The notes beneath the pieces are model-generated. The model had not been told where the DNA came from, searched no databases, and worked only from the letters and a program-made list of their open reading frames with translations. From contig JAFGSL010000279.1 in assembly GCA_016934645.1 (NCBI GenBank), positions 1 through 42,782 of the forward strand: a stretch of 42,782 nt of DNA, read 5' to 3'. How positions within the stretch are numbered: the stretch's first letter is position 1; each line of letters begins with the position of its first letter. The DNA is from Anaerolineae bacterium. Its GTDB lineage: Bacteria > Chloroflexota > Anaerolineae > B4-G1 > SLSP01. Shown piece after piece: positions 23,530 to 33,200 of the stretch. The position numbers and the translations under genes are program-made.

Positions 23530-24885
23530 ATGTGCGATACGATGGTGGCCCTGGGCAGTGCTACAGCAGACGGACGGGTGTTCTTCGCCAAGAATAGCGA
23601 CCGTGCGCCCAACGAGGCGCAGGCGCTCGTCATCGTTCCGCGCAGTACACACAAGGCAGGGAAGATGTTGCGCTGCACTTACGGCGAAGTCCCTCAGGTC
23701 CGCGAAACCTACGCCATACTGTTAAGCCAACCTTTCTGGATGTGGGGTTGTGAGATGGGGATCAATGAGCATGGTGTCACCATTGGGAACGAAGCGGTCT
23801 TCACCAAGGAACCTTACGATAAAAAGGGTGGACTGCTTGGTATGGATCTAATCCGCCTGGCGCTGGAGCGCACGACAACGGCGCGCGCGGCTCTGGATCT
23901 CATCACCGACTTACTGGCGATTTATGGACAAGGGAGAAGTGGCAGTTCTACGCACGCTTTGTATTATCATAACAGTTTCATCATCGCCGATCCGGATGAG
24001 GCCTGGGTGCTTGAAACGGCAGGGCATTATTGGGCTGCCGTGAAGGTGCGTGATATGGCTACCATCTCCAATGGGCTGACGGTTGGCGCGCAGTGGGACC
24101 TGGCATCGCCAGGACTTGTGGAGCACGCAGTCGAGAAGGGATGGTGCAGCTCAAAGGCGGATTTCCACTTCGCGCGTTGCTATGGTGACCGTTTGATGAG
24201 CCGAATCACGTGTTGTGCGCAACGCCAGCCGCGTTCGCTGGCGCTGTTGCGCGCTCAGGCAGGACGTATCGATGTGGCTACGATGATGAACATCCTGCGC
24301 GACCACGGCCCGGCAGCTCAAGAGGGCGCGTGGCATCCTGCTCCCGGCAACCCTAACCGGGTGTGTATGCATGCTGGCTTCGGTCCCACACGTGACTCTC
24401 AGTCCGTCGCTTCGATGGTCGCGCATCTTGATCCTGCGCTGCCGACCACCTGGGTCACAGGAACATCTGCGCCGTGTACCGGCATTTTCAAGCCGGTGTG
24501 GTTGGAGGCAGGATTGCCGGACATGGGGCCGCCACTCGCCGCGCAGTTCGATCCTGCTACATTGTGGTGGCGACACGAGCGGTTGCATCGCGCGGTGCTG
24601 AAAAACTATGAGGAACGCCATGCCGTTTATCGTGCGGAGCGCGATGCGCTCGAAGCGGGCTTTTTGGCGGAAGCCAAGCAGTTGGTTGCACAGCAGCGTG
24701 AAAGGCCGGTGGAAGATCGCCGGGCTATGCTGTCCGCCTTCAGCGCGCAGTGCTTCGCCCGCGCCGATGAAGCGACCGAGACATGGACGGCGCGCGTGCG
24801 CGAGGTTCCACAGCGCAGCAGGCTCCCCTTGCTCTACAGCATCGCGTGGCGACGAACAAACCGGCGGGCTAAGCTGCCCAGATAG
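23530..24885 (+). CDS. Peptidase C69 / secernin-like NTN hydrolase
   Basis: This 451-residue protein is of the C69 dipeptidase/secernin group of N-terminal nucleophile hydrolases. It begins MCDTMVALGSATADGRVFFAKNSDR: Cys2 is exposed once Met is removed and acts as the nucleophile, so the start at 23530 is fixed by catalysis, although the frame is open upstream inside ppgK. Other family features are WGCEMGINEHGVTIGNEAVF, GLLGMDLIRLALERTTTARAAL, SFIIADPDEAWVLETAGHYWAA and ISNGLTVG. No signal peptide is present, so it is cytoplasmic. C69 dipeptidases cleave a range of dipeptides; secernins lack a proven substrate, so specificity is open. It is convergent with the broken UroD-family gene, only 6 bases away. 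Confidence 0.93.
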   Translation: MCDTMVALGSATADGRVFFAKNSDRAPNEAQALVIVPRSTHKAGKMLRCTYGEVPQVRETYAILLSQPFWMWGCEMGINEHGVTIGNEAVFTKEPYDKKGGLLGMDLIRLALERTTTARAALDLITDLLAIYGQGRSGSSTHALYYHNSFIIADPDEAWVLETAGHYWAAVKVRDMATISNGLTVGAQWDLASPGLVEHAVEKGWCSSKADFHFARCYGDRLMSRITCCAQRQPRSLALLRAQAGRIDVATMMNILRDHGPAAQEGAWHPAPGNPNRVCMHAGFGPTRDSQSVASMVAHLDPALPTTWVTGTSAPCTGIFKPVWLEAGLPDMGPPLAAQFDPATLWWRHERLHRAVLKNYEERHAVYRAERDALEAGFLAEAKQLVAQQRERPVEDRRAMLSAFSAQCFARADEATETWTARVREVPQRSRLPLLYSIAWRRTNRRAKLPR

Positions 24886-24891
24886 CGGATG

Positions 24892-25963
24892 CTACGTGTA
24901 CGCCCCCAGTGTTTTTGCTAATTCGATGATATAGCGGTAATTTTCCAGACTGACGCTAGACGGCACGGAGTGGTCGGACGAGAAGATGTAGCCACCGTTC
25001 TCCTTGACCACGGGGATAACGCGCCGCATTTCCTCTTCGATGCGCTCTCTGTCATCCCACAACACGGCATTGATCCCGCCGTGCAGCAATAGGTCCTTCC
25101 CATAGGCTTGTTTGATGTGGATTGGATCCATCCCCGCCTTGACCTCTAGCGGATTCAGCCCGTCAATGCCGATTTCGACCAACTCCGGGATAAACGGATT
25201 CACGTCGCCGCACGAGTGTAGGCGCACTTTGACGCCTTTCGCGTGCGCCCATTCGACGGCGCGTTGGTGGACGGGCTTGAGCAGCTTGCGATACGTACGC
25301 AGCGAAAAGAACTGGTTGTGCTTGTACCCCATATCGTCGGGCCAGTTGATGGCATCGAAGGTGTAACCTGCATCCCAGACCTGATCGAGCAAGGCGATGT
25401 CCACGTCGAGGAAATGATTGAACATATCGATGCACCATTCGGGATCGGTCAGCAGCGCCATCAGCAGCCGCTCGGTGCCCACCGTCCAGGAATGGGTGAC
25501 GTCGAAGCCGAACCACAGCCCGGCTTCGATCCAATAGCCCTCATCCCGCCACCGTTTGTAGTTGGCCTTAAGGTGCTCCCACGGGATGCGATCCGCTGAG
25601 GGTGTCATCCGTGCTTTGGCTTCGCGCCACGCGTCCGGCCCGTTGATTTTGAAATCCATAAACTCCGGCGTCGAAGCGATGTGTTTCCAGTTTTTGAGCG
25701 TCGCGCCCCAGACCGTCGCGTTGACGATGTAATCCTCGGTTTCCTCAATGATTTCGACGGGATAGCGTGGGCTGTTGTCCACACCGATGTGGGCGATTTT
25801 GTCCAGCCCGAAGAAATCCACGTAGCTCACATCGGTCGGCATACCCTCGCGCTGCCAGCGTTCGATGGTCGCCCCCCCACGGCGAATCGGTGACAGGAAT
25901 ACGGTCGGCCTCCTCGTGTGCGTACATCCGCGTCATGCGCTCATATGTCGTCATCGTGTCCAT
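24892..25963 (-). pseudogene. UroD-family protein gene, frameshifted at a G7 run
   Basis: The gene encodes a member of the uroporphyrinogen decarboxylase superfamily (PF01208-type TIM barrel), in the branch near corrinoid methyltransferases MtaA/MtbA rather than true HemE. The C-terminal 316 residues are open from 25842, with GYTFDAINWPDDMGYKHNQF, VKVRLHSCGDVNPFIPELVEIGIDGLNPLEVKAGMD and a late YIFSSDHSVPSSVSLENY. The N-terminal part, MDTMTTYERMTRMYAHEEADRIPVTDSPWG, lies in another frame from ATG 25963. The two join if one G is removed from the seven at 25872-25878 (plus-strand C), restoring SPWGATIERWQREGMPTDVS. So a +1 frameshift splits an otherwise intact reading frame of about 356 residues. 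It may be a sequencing error, a true pseudogene or phase-variable. Confidence 0.85.
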
Positions 25964-26061
25964 ACGTTGCCCCCTGAAGATTGTCTGTGCTGCTGGGGGC
26001 ATTGTATCACCAAATCTGGTTCGCACAGTTTCAAGTCTAATGAAGTTCTAATGTCTTTTTC

Positions 26062-26090
26062 TTGACTTTAAGAAGATAGTCGTCTATAAT
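26062..26090 (+). promoter_or_regulatory. Strong sigma-70 promoter of msrAB
   Basis: TTGACT (26062-26067), 17 bases, TATAAT (26085-26090): the best consensus promoter in the window. Transcription would start near 26097, giving a leader of about 46 nt before ATG 26143. Confidence 0.75.
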
Positions 26091-26142
26091 ATTGATGTGA
26101 TGAAGCTGTGAGAATTGCAGGTTATTCTTGATGGAGGATGAA

Positions 26143-26694
26143 ATGATCCAAGATGTAAATGCGGAAGTCGCCACACTAGGTGGTGGGTGCTTTTGGTGTT
26201 TGGAAGCGGTTTTCGATAATCTGAAGGGCGTGCTCCATGTCGAGTCTGGCTACGCGGGTGGAACAGTGGCGAATCCGACCTACCGTCAGGTTTGTACGGG
26301 AACAACCGGACACGCGGAAGTCGTGCAGATCGCTTTTGACCCGGCGGTCATCTCGTACCGGGAGATTCTCGAGGTTTTCTTCGATATCCACGATCCGACG
26401 ACGCGAAACCGTCAAGGCGCTGACGTGGGTACGCAGTATCGCTCAGCGATTTTCTATCACTCGGAAGCGCAGAAAGCGACGGCTGAAGCTCTCATCGCAG
26501 AAATGGAAGCTGCGCATGTGTGGAAGTCGCCGGTTGTCACCGAGGTGGAGCCTTTTGAGGCGTTCTACCAAGCGGAGGACTATCATCAGGAGTATTTCAG
26601 GCAGCATCAACAGCAGCCGTACTGTCGTGCAGTCATCGCGCCCAAGCTGGCGAAATTTGAAAAGTATTACGTTAGCCGGTTGAAGATGGTGTAG
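26143..26694 (+). CDS. msrA: Peptide methionine-S-sulfoxide reductase MsrA
   Basis: MsrA reduces the S-epimer of methionine sulfoxide in proteins and free methionine, using thioredoxin. The catalytic motif [11 protein letters not shown] is near the N-terminus and is followed by [56 protein letters not shown] and AEDYHQEYF, all conserved. Resolving Cys residues include one in PYCRAV near the C-terminus. The length is 183 residues. ATG 26143 has GGAGG seven bases upstream and is preferred over 26128/26131. msrB follows after 11 bases, so both stereoisomers are repaired by one operon, probably driven by the promoter at 26062-26090. No signal peptide: cytoplasmic. Confidence 0.96.
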   Translation: MIQDVNAEVATLGGGCFWCLEAVFDNLKGVLHVESGYAGGTVANPTYRQVCTGTTGHAEVVQIAFDPAVISYREILEVFFDIHDPTTRNRQGADVGTQYRSAIFYHSEAQKATAEALIAEMEAAHVWKSPVVTEVEPFEAFYQAEDYHQEYFRQHQQQPYCRAVIAPKLAKFEKYYVSRLKMV

Positions 26695-26705
26695 AGGAGG
26701 GCAGT

Positions 26706-27128
26706 ATGGTCGAGAAGATTGTGAAGAGCGATGCTGAGTGGCAGGAAGTCTTGACGCCGGAGCAATATCGTGTGATGCGTAAAAAAGGCACAGAACGCGC
26801 GTTCACCGGCAAGTACTATGCCTACAAAGAGGATGGCGTTTACCGCTGTGGGGCGTGCGGGCAGGAGCTTTTTAGCTCGGAGACCAAGTTTGATTCCGGT
26901 TCTGGCTGGCCGAGTTTCTACGCGCCGATTGGGCCGGAGCAGGTGACCGAAGCGAAAGACTTTAGTCACTTTATGGTGCGGACCGAAGTGACGTGCAGTC
27001 GTTGCGGTGCGCATCTCGGTCACGTTTTTGACGATGGCCCTGCCCCGACCGGGTTGCGTTACTGCCTCAATTCGGTCTCGCTCGACTTTGAGCCGCGCCA
27101 CGAAGATTCATCTGATACTGAAACATAG
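26706..27128 (+). CDS. msrB: Peptide methionine-R-sulfoxide reductase MsrB
   Basis: MsrB reduces the R-epimer of methionine sulfoxide. This 140-residue protein has the zinc-binding pairs CGACGQELF and [16 protein letters not shown], the [11 protein letters not shown] motif and the catalytic Cys in [12 protein letters not shown]. The start follows GAGGAGGGCAGT. It has no signal peptide, so it acts in the cytoplasm with MsrA, whose gene lies 11 bases upstream. The C-terminal tail ([12 protein letters not shown]) is acidic. A strong bidirectional terminator lies just after, shared with the large convergent gene. Confidence 0.96.
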   Translation: MVEKIVKSDAEWQEVLTPEQYRVMRKKGTERAFTGKYYAYKEDGVYRCGACGQELFSSETKFDSGSGWPSFYAPIGPEQVTEAKDFSHFMVRTEVTCSRCGAHLGHVFDDGPAPTGLRYCLNSVSLDFEPRHEDSSDTET

Positions 27129-27165
27129 GCTGGTTATCATCAGCCCAGTAAGTTCCGCGTGTCAG

Positions 27166-27197
27166 AAAAAGCCCGGCACTACTGTGCCGGGCTTTTT
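27166..27197. terminator. Bidirectional intrinsic terminator
   Basis: AAAAAGCCCGGCACT with the complementary GTGCCGGGCTTTTT gives a GC-rich stem with A and T tracts on both sides, so it can end both the msrAB transcript (plus) and the giant gene (minus, stop at 27222). Confidence 0.85.
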
Positions 27198-27221
27198 GTT
27201 GCCGGATTGTTAGCGGAATTG

Positions 27222-30200
27222 TCAGAAGTTCCGCAGAACGAGCGGCAGGAAGATGTATTCCAGACTGGTCTCGACCTGGATGGTAGCGTGGTAGCTGTCG
27301 CTGTAGCCGAGTGTGTCGGTGATGGTCAGAGTGACGGTGAAGGTGTCCTTGGTCGCGAAGGTGTGGATGACGTTTTGGGTGAAGACGAGCGGCGTGTTGT
27401 CGCCAAAGTTCCAGGCCCACGCGGCGATAGGCGGCACGTCTGTGGTCGAGGTGTCGGTGAAGTAGACCGTCACGCCGATTTCAGTCAGGGTAGCGCTCTG
27501 GTCAAAGGAGGCTGCCAGCGTGGGCGGATTGACCTGCACCAGGGAAGTGTAGAAATCGGTGTACCCTAGTGTGTCGGTCACGGTCAGTTTCACAGTGAAG
27601 TCGCCGTCGGTGCTGTAGGTGTGGCTGGCGTCTTGTGTTAAGACCGGCGCGCTCGCATCGCCAAAGTCCCAAGCCCACGCGGCAATCGGTGGTACATCCG
27701 TCGTGCTAGTATCCGTGAAGTGGACCGTCGTGCTGACAACGGTGCTGGCCGCACTCTGCGTGAAGCTGGCGACCAGGGTCGGGGCTGTGACCGTGACCAT
27801 GCCGGTCGTCGTCGCCGCATAACCACACGTGTCGGTGACGGTGAGGGTGACGGTAAAGGTGCCGTCGGTGATGTAGGTGTGGCTAGCGTTTTGTGTGAAG
27901 ACCGGCGCGCTATCGTCGCCGAAGTCCCAGGTCCATTCTGCGATGGCAGGCCCGTTCGTGGTTGATGTGTCAGTGAAGTACAGCGTGGTGTTGACGAGTG
28001 CGGTGGCTGCACTTTGGTTAAATCCAACATCGAGCGTGGGCGCGAGCACGGCGAAGCTGACCGGTGCGCCGACAGCGCTACTCACACCCTGGTCGCTGTC
28101 CACCACGCGATAGTCGTCGTTGATGACCGTACCCTGGCAGGGCAGTGTGGCTGCGAGTGTCTCCGTGGCGACGCCGCCAGCCACCAGTTCATCGATGTAC
28201 CACCACATCCATGGCTGGATGATTGTGCCACCGCTGACGTTTTCCAGCCCCGCTGGGATAGTATCGCTGAGGACGATGCCCGTCCCGACGCCATTGCCGG
28301 TGTTGATGACTGTCAGTGTGTAGGTGATGGGCTGTCCGGCGACTGCTGTGCTTTCGTAAGCTTTGCTAACCTCGAAGTATGGCAGATCGATAGCGACTTC
28401 GTAGCTGTCCACGTTGTTGTCGTAGAACGGCTCGATATCGACCATCGGTTGGTCGCTGGCGATCTCTACCCAGTTGGTGAAGCTATCCAGCCCATCGACG
28501 GTCTCCGTGATCCGCGCGGTCAGGTGGACCTCGTTCCAGTCCCCGCCATTCATTTGCCCGAGATGCCACGTGAGATCGTTACCATCGATGGCGGGCATCC
28601 AGGGACACCAGTTGCTTCCCCCACACCAGCGCAGCGTCGATGTAACGTATTCCATCTCTACCGGTAGTGTGTCTGTGAGCCAGGCATCGCCCGTCATATT
28701 CCACCACAACTGCCAGTGCTCGTTGTTGTTGCCGAAGGTCAGACTGAAGGTGACGAGTTCGCCGGGCAGGAAGTTGCCTGCGACGAGGTCTTTCTCGACG
28801 TAGAGGTCGGGGCCGGTGGTAAGGACTGCGTCGGCGGTGTTGTCTGCGCTGTTGGTGTCATCCGGCACGTTACCCACCTCGACGGTGTTGGTGAAGATCA
28901 GGCCGAAGGGCAGCGGCTCGGTGTCCGTGATGGTGTAGAAGTTGAAGTCGATGCGTTCTCCGGGATAGAGCGACTCTAGCGTGACGGTCAGGCTGTGGTT
29001 TGCCGGATCGTCGCCCCAGTTCCACCAGCGCCAGTAGTTCAGGCCGACGCCACTGTTCATATACATATCGGCCGGATAGGTGTCGGTGATCAGAACGGGT
29101 GCAATGACGTCGTCGCCGATGTTTTCGACGGTGACGTTCCACCAGGCCTGGCGTGTGTTCTCGCCCCAATCGTCCCAGCCGCCGCTCTTGTGGACGCGCA
29201 GGTTGGGGCCGTGGTCGTTGAGGGTTTCGGACCAATGGCTGACGTTGTCCTCGTAGCTGTCCTCGTCTGGCTGCGGGCTGATCTTGACCGTGTTCGTCAG
29301 CACTGTACCCGGTTGCGCGGCAGCGTCTATGTTCAGCCGCACTTCGAAATTGTCACCGTAGCCGTTGGGCAGCCCGGAGATTTCCCAGACCACGTACTCT
29401 GATGTGATCAGTACGGGTACAACCGGCGTTGAGCTGCCCTGATCGTGGTGCCACGCCTCGCGGAAGGTGGTACTCACCGGCAGTGTGTCGGTAATGTGGA
29501 TCGTGTCGTTGATCGCGACGTTGCCGTTGTTGTGATAGCCGATGTTGTAGCTAAGCTCGCCGCCGGGGACCAGTTGGCCCCAACTCCAGTCTTTATTGAT
29601 ACTCAGGTTGGTGTGCGGTTCCCCGACCCAAACGTCATTCGAGGTTTCGTTGTCATCAGACTCCAGGTCGTTGGACGCCGAGATCACGGCGCTGTTCCAG
29701 AGTTGCGTGCCGGGCTGGACGTCCGGCCAAACGTGCACGATCAGGTAGACTTCGTTGCACCAGCCACTCGGTATCGCCGGATACGTGACGACAAGATTGC
29801 TGCCATCGTTGAATACTTCCGTCCAGCCAGGATACTGTCCCCACCAATTGACCAGTGTCGTCGACATCGGCAAGGTGTCGGTGACGGTGACGCCGGTGCT
29901 GGTTGTGCTACCATTGTTACAGACGTTGACCGCCCACACGAAATCCGAGTCGGGGAGCGGATCGCCGGTCCAGGCGTTCTTGCCCACGTTGAGATGGGTG
30001 TCGTTCGACTGGACGTCGCTCCACATTTCTGTATACCTGTCGTTCGGGTCACCTGGATCGTAGGTGCTGGACGAGATACTCGCGCTGTTGCCGACCTGCT
30101 GGCCCGCGGAGGCGGTGACGTGGGTGAAAACGTAGAACTCGATCCATTCGCCGGGGTCGAGGGTGCCCAGGTCCCACATCAGCGGATCACCGGACGTGCC

Positions 30201-33200
30201 GGTGCCCGTGTGCGGGAGGCCGGAGGTGTCGGTGAGGTAGGTCATCCCGTACAGGATTGTGTCGCTAATCACCACGTTCTCGGCAGCGGCGTCGCCCTCG
30301 TTCCGGTATTGGATGCGCATCAGGAAGTTGCCGCCCTCCGCCGGCGCGCCGTAAGATTCCTTCTGGATGCGCAGATAGGGCGCTGGCTCGTGGAAGGCGT
30401 TGAATACCTGATCGCGATCGGGTTCGTAGTAGCTTACGCCGATCTCCTGACCCGGTTGGATGTCCCATTCTGTGCCCGGATCCCATCCGCAGTAGTAGGT
30501 GTCGATGCCGTCGGGATAGACGTTGTCTTGCTTGTTGGGCGCCCATCCATCCGCGCCCCAGGTGTGGCACTCAATGTCGATGACCTGCGCAATCTCCGGT
30601 GCCAGCACGGTACCTTCGATGTTGTCCAGGGCTGAATCGACGACACCTGTGATATCGCCGATGTGGAGGCTGTTGGTATACCCGTTGTCCAGCGCGCCAT
30701 GCACCCAGTCACCCGCTTCGATGTCCGGTCGTTCGGGCGACCAGGGATCTCCCAGGTTGCTGGAGAAGCCGGTGCGGTCGCCCCACCAGGGGATTACACC
30801 GGTGGTCATCTCCGCCGTGGCCTTGATGCTGCCACCACTGTCGGTGACGGTAATCCAGAGGGTGTGCCCTGCCTCGTACTCGCCTTCAACCCAATCGTGA
30901 CCATAGTTGACGTTGAGGCTCAGGTCGCGCGTCCGGAAGCGCTGGCTGATGTTGACCGCGGCGTAGTCGATCATCGTTTCGATGCGGACGTCGCCCTGGC
31001 TGGCGCGCGGAACGTCGCCGTAGGTTGCCGTGAAGTTGCCGCTGTCATCGGTCCACACGTTTTGATTGCCGCCGGGCCGGTGGATATTGACGTTCACCTG
31101 CTGGTTGAGCCAGCCGCCGATTTGCCCGTAGACGATGTCGGCTGTGGAGTCGGCCTCAGCCGTAAACGGATCGGGGATCTCGATGGTGATGGGCATACTG
31201 CCTTCGCCCGCTGCCACGACGAGCGTGTCGCCGGGTTCGAGCGGGCTGGCGCCGTTGGTATCCCAGCAACCATTGCAGCCGGGATCGGCCCACACGACGA
31301 CTTCGGTGTACGGTGTGGTGACGGTGACCCAGCCGGGGACAGCGTTGCCCCGGATGTCCGCGCTGCTGCCGGGGTACATCTGGATATCGACGCGATCCAC
31401 TTCGCCACGGCTAAAAGCGACGTCGGTGTAGATGTTGTCGGCAGGCGTTGGGTCGCCGGTGGGCGTGGTGATCTCCACGGTGTTGGTAAACCATTGCATC
31501 GGTTCTCCCGGATTGTCCAGGTCCATCTCGAAGTAGAACGTCAGGCTCCAGCCTGGATCAATCTGCTCTAGCTCCCAGAGAAGCTGACCATTGCCACTGT
31601 CGTCGGTGAAGGTGACGTTCCAGGGGAACCAACCTTCCCACCACCGGTTGCCGTTGAAGGTGGCATCTGCGGGGAGCGTGTCCGTGATGAGCACGTTGTT
31701 GATGGTCATATCGCCGACGTTCTGGACGTCGAAGACATATTGCAAGCGCCCGTAGTTGTCGCGCCACTCGTGCCACTTGGTCACGCGCAGGTTCGGCCCC
31801 TCGGGGTAAACCATACTTTCGGCACAGTGGGTATTGTTTGCGGGGGTGTTTTCGAGGAAGTCGCCCCCGATTTCTGCGCAGTTGGTGATGGGGCCGGGGG
31901 TGGCGGTTTCGTCGATGTCCACCTCGAGCATCAGGCCGGCGTTTTCGTTGACGGGGACCATGCCAAGGTCCCAGACGACGTAATCCTCGGTGATGGTAGC
32001 CGGTTCGATCGGTTCCCACCATCCGATGTTGCCAGACTGGACCCAGGTGTTCAATGCCCGGAGCGATGTCCCTTCGGGCAGCGTGTCGGTGAGCCAGGCG
32101 TGCGTGGCGATGTTGCCCCGGTTATTGAAAGAGATGCCGTAGTTTTGATGCCCGCCGGGCGTCTGTTGGCTCGGCCACGCGCTCTTCCAGACTTCCATAT
32201 CGTAGCGCGCGCCGCTGACGACGGTGTTGTTGTCGAAGTACATGTTGTTGTCCGGGTTGACGTCGCCATCGGTGGTGATCACGACAGTGTTCTCCAACCG
32301 CGTGCCAATGGGAACGCCGCCGTCTAGTTCCAGCGTCAGGCGGATGCGCCCGCCCATATCGCCGGGAATGCCCGCCGGTGCTTTGAGGACGAACTGCCCG
32401 CCAGTGGTGATGACTTCGGTCCACAACCCACCCCAGTCGTTTTCCTCTTCCCAACCGACGACGGTTGTGCCTGCCGGGAGGGTGTCCGTGAGCCATACAG
32501 TGCCGTTCGCGCCATTGCCGTCGCTGCCGTAATCGATGCCGTAGGTGAATTCCTGACCGGGCATTGGATCGTTGGGATCGGCGCCTTTGTTAACCCAGAC
32601 GCCGTGATCCGCGTTATCTACCCACACACCGCCGGAGCAACTGTTATCGTTATCTGTATCCGGGTCACCGGGGCTGGTGGTTGCAATCGTGACGCAGTTG
32701 TTCTCCAGGTCGGTCTGTGGTGGTGTCCCACCATCGACGTTGACCGCGACGTAGAACTCGAGGTTTGTATAAGGCGGGATATCCCCCACCGTAAACGTGA
32801 CGACGCTGCCGCCATCATCTACAGGAAAACCGGCTGAGTTGTCCGCATACGTTGTGTTGGCCGGGAGGTCGTCGACGATGGTGACGTTCTCGGCGATGCC
32901 GCTTTCCTGGTTGCCGTAGTAGATGCGGTAGAGATACGTCTCGCCGGGCACGGCGATGCCGGGCGTCGTTTGCTTCTCGATGTAGACGTCCGGTTGTGTA
33001 ATTTCGAAGGAGTATTGGGTCTGGTGATTATGGTTTCCGGCGTGGTGAACGTTGAATCGATCGCCATACCAGATGTCGTGGGGTGGGTTGCCGTCGCTGG
33101 CGAAGTCGGCGGTGTAGACGCCGCTACTATCGACCTGGACGCCGTCAATGGTGCTCCAGCACCCGCCGTCGCGGCAATCCACATTGATATGGATCTGGTT

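Noticed and set aside
29445..30635. 396-codon plus-strand frame inside the giant gene
   Set aside because: Lies within the coding strand of the repeat protein, shares no family motif and has Val/Asp/Arg-rich shadow composition.
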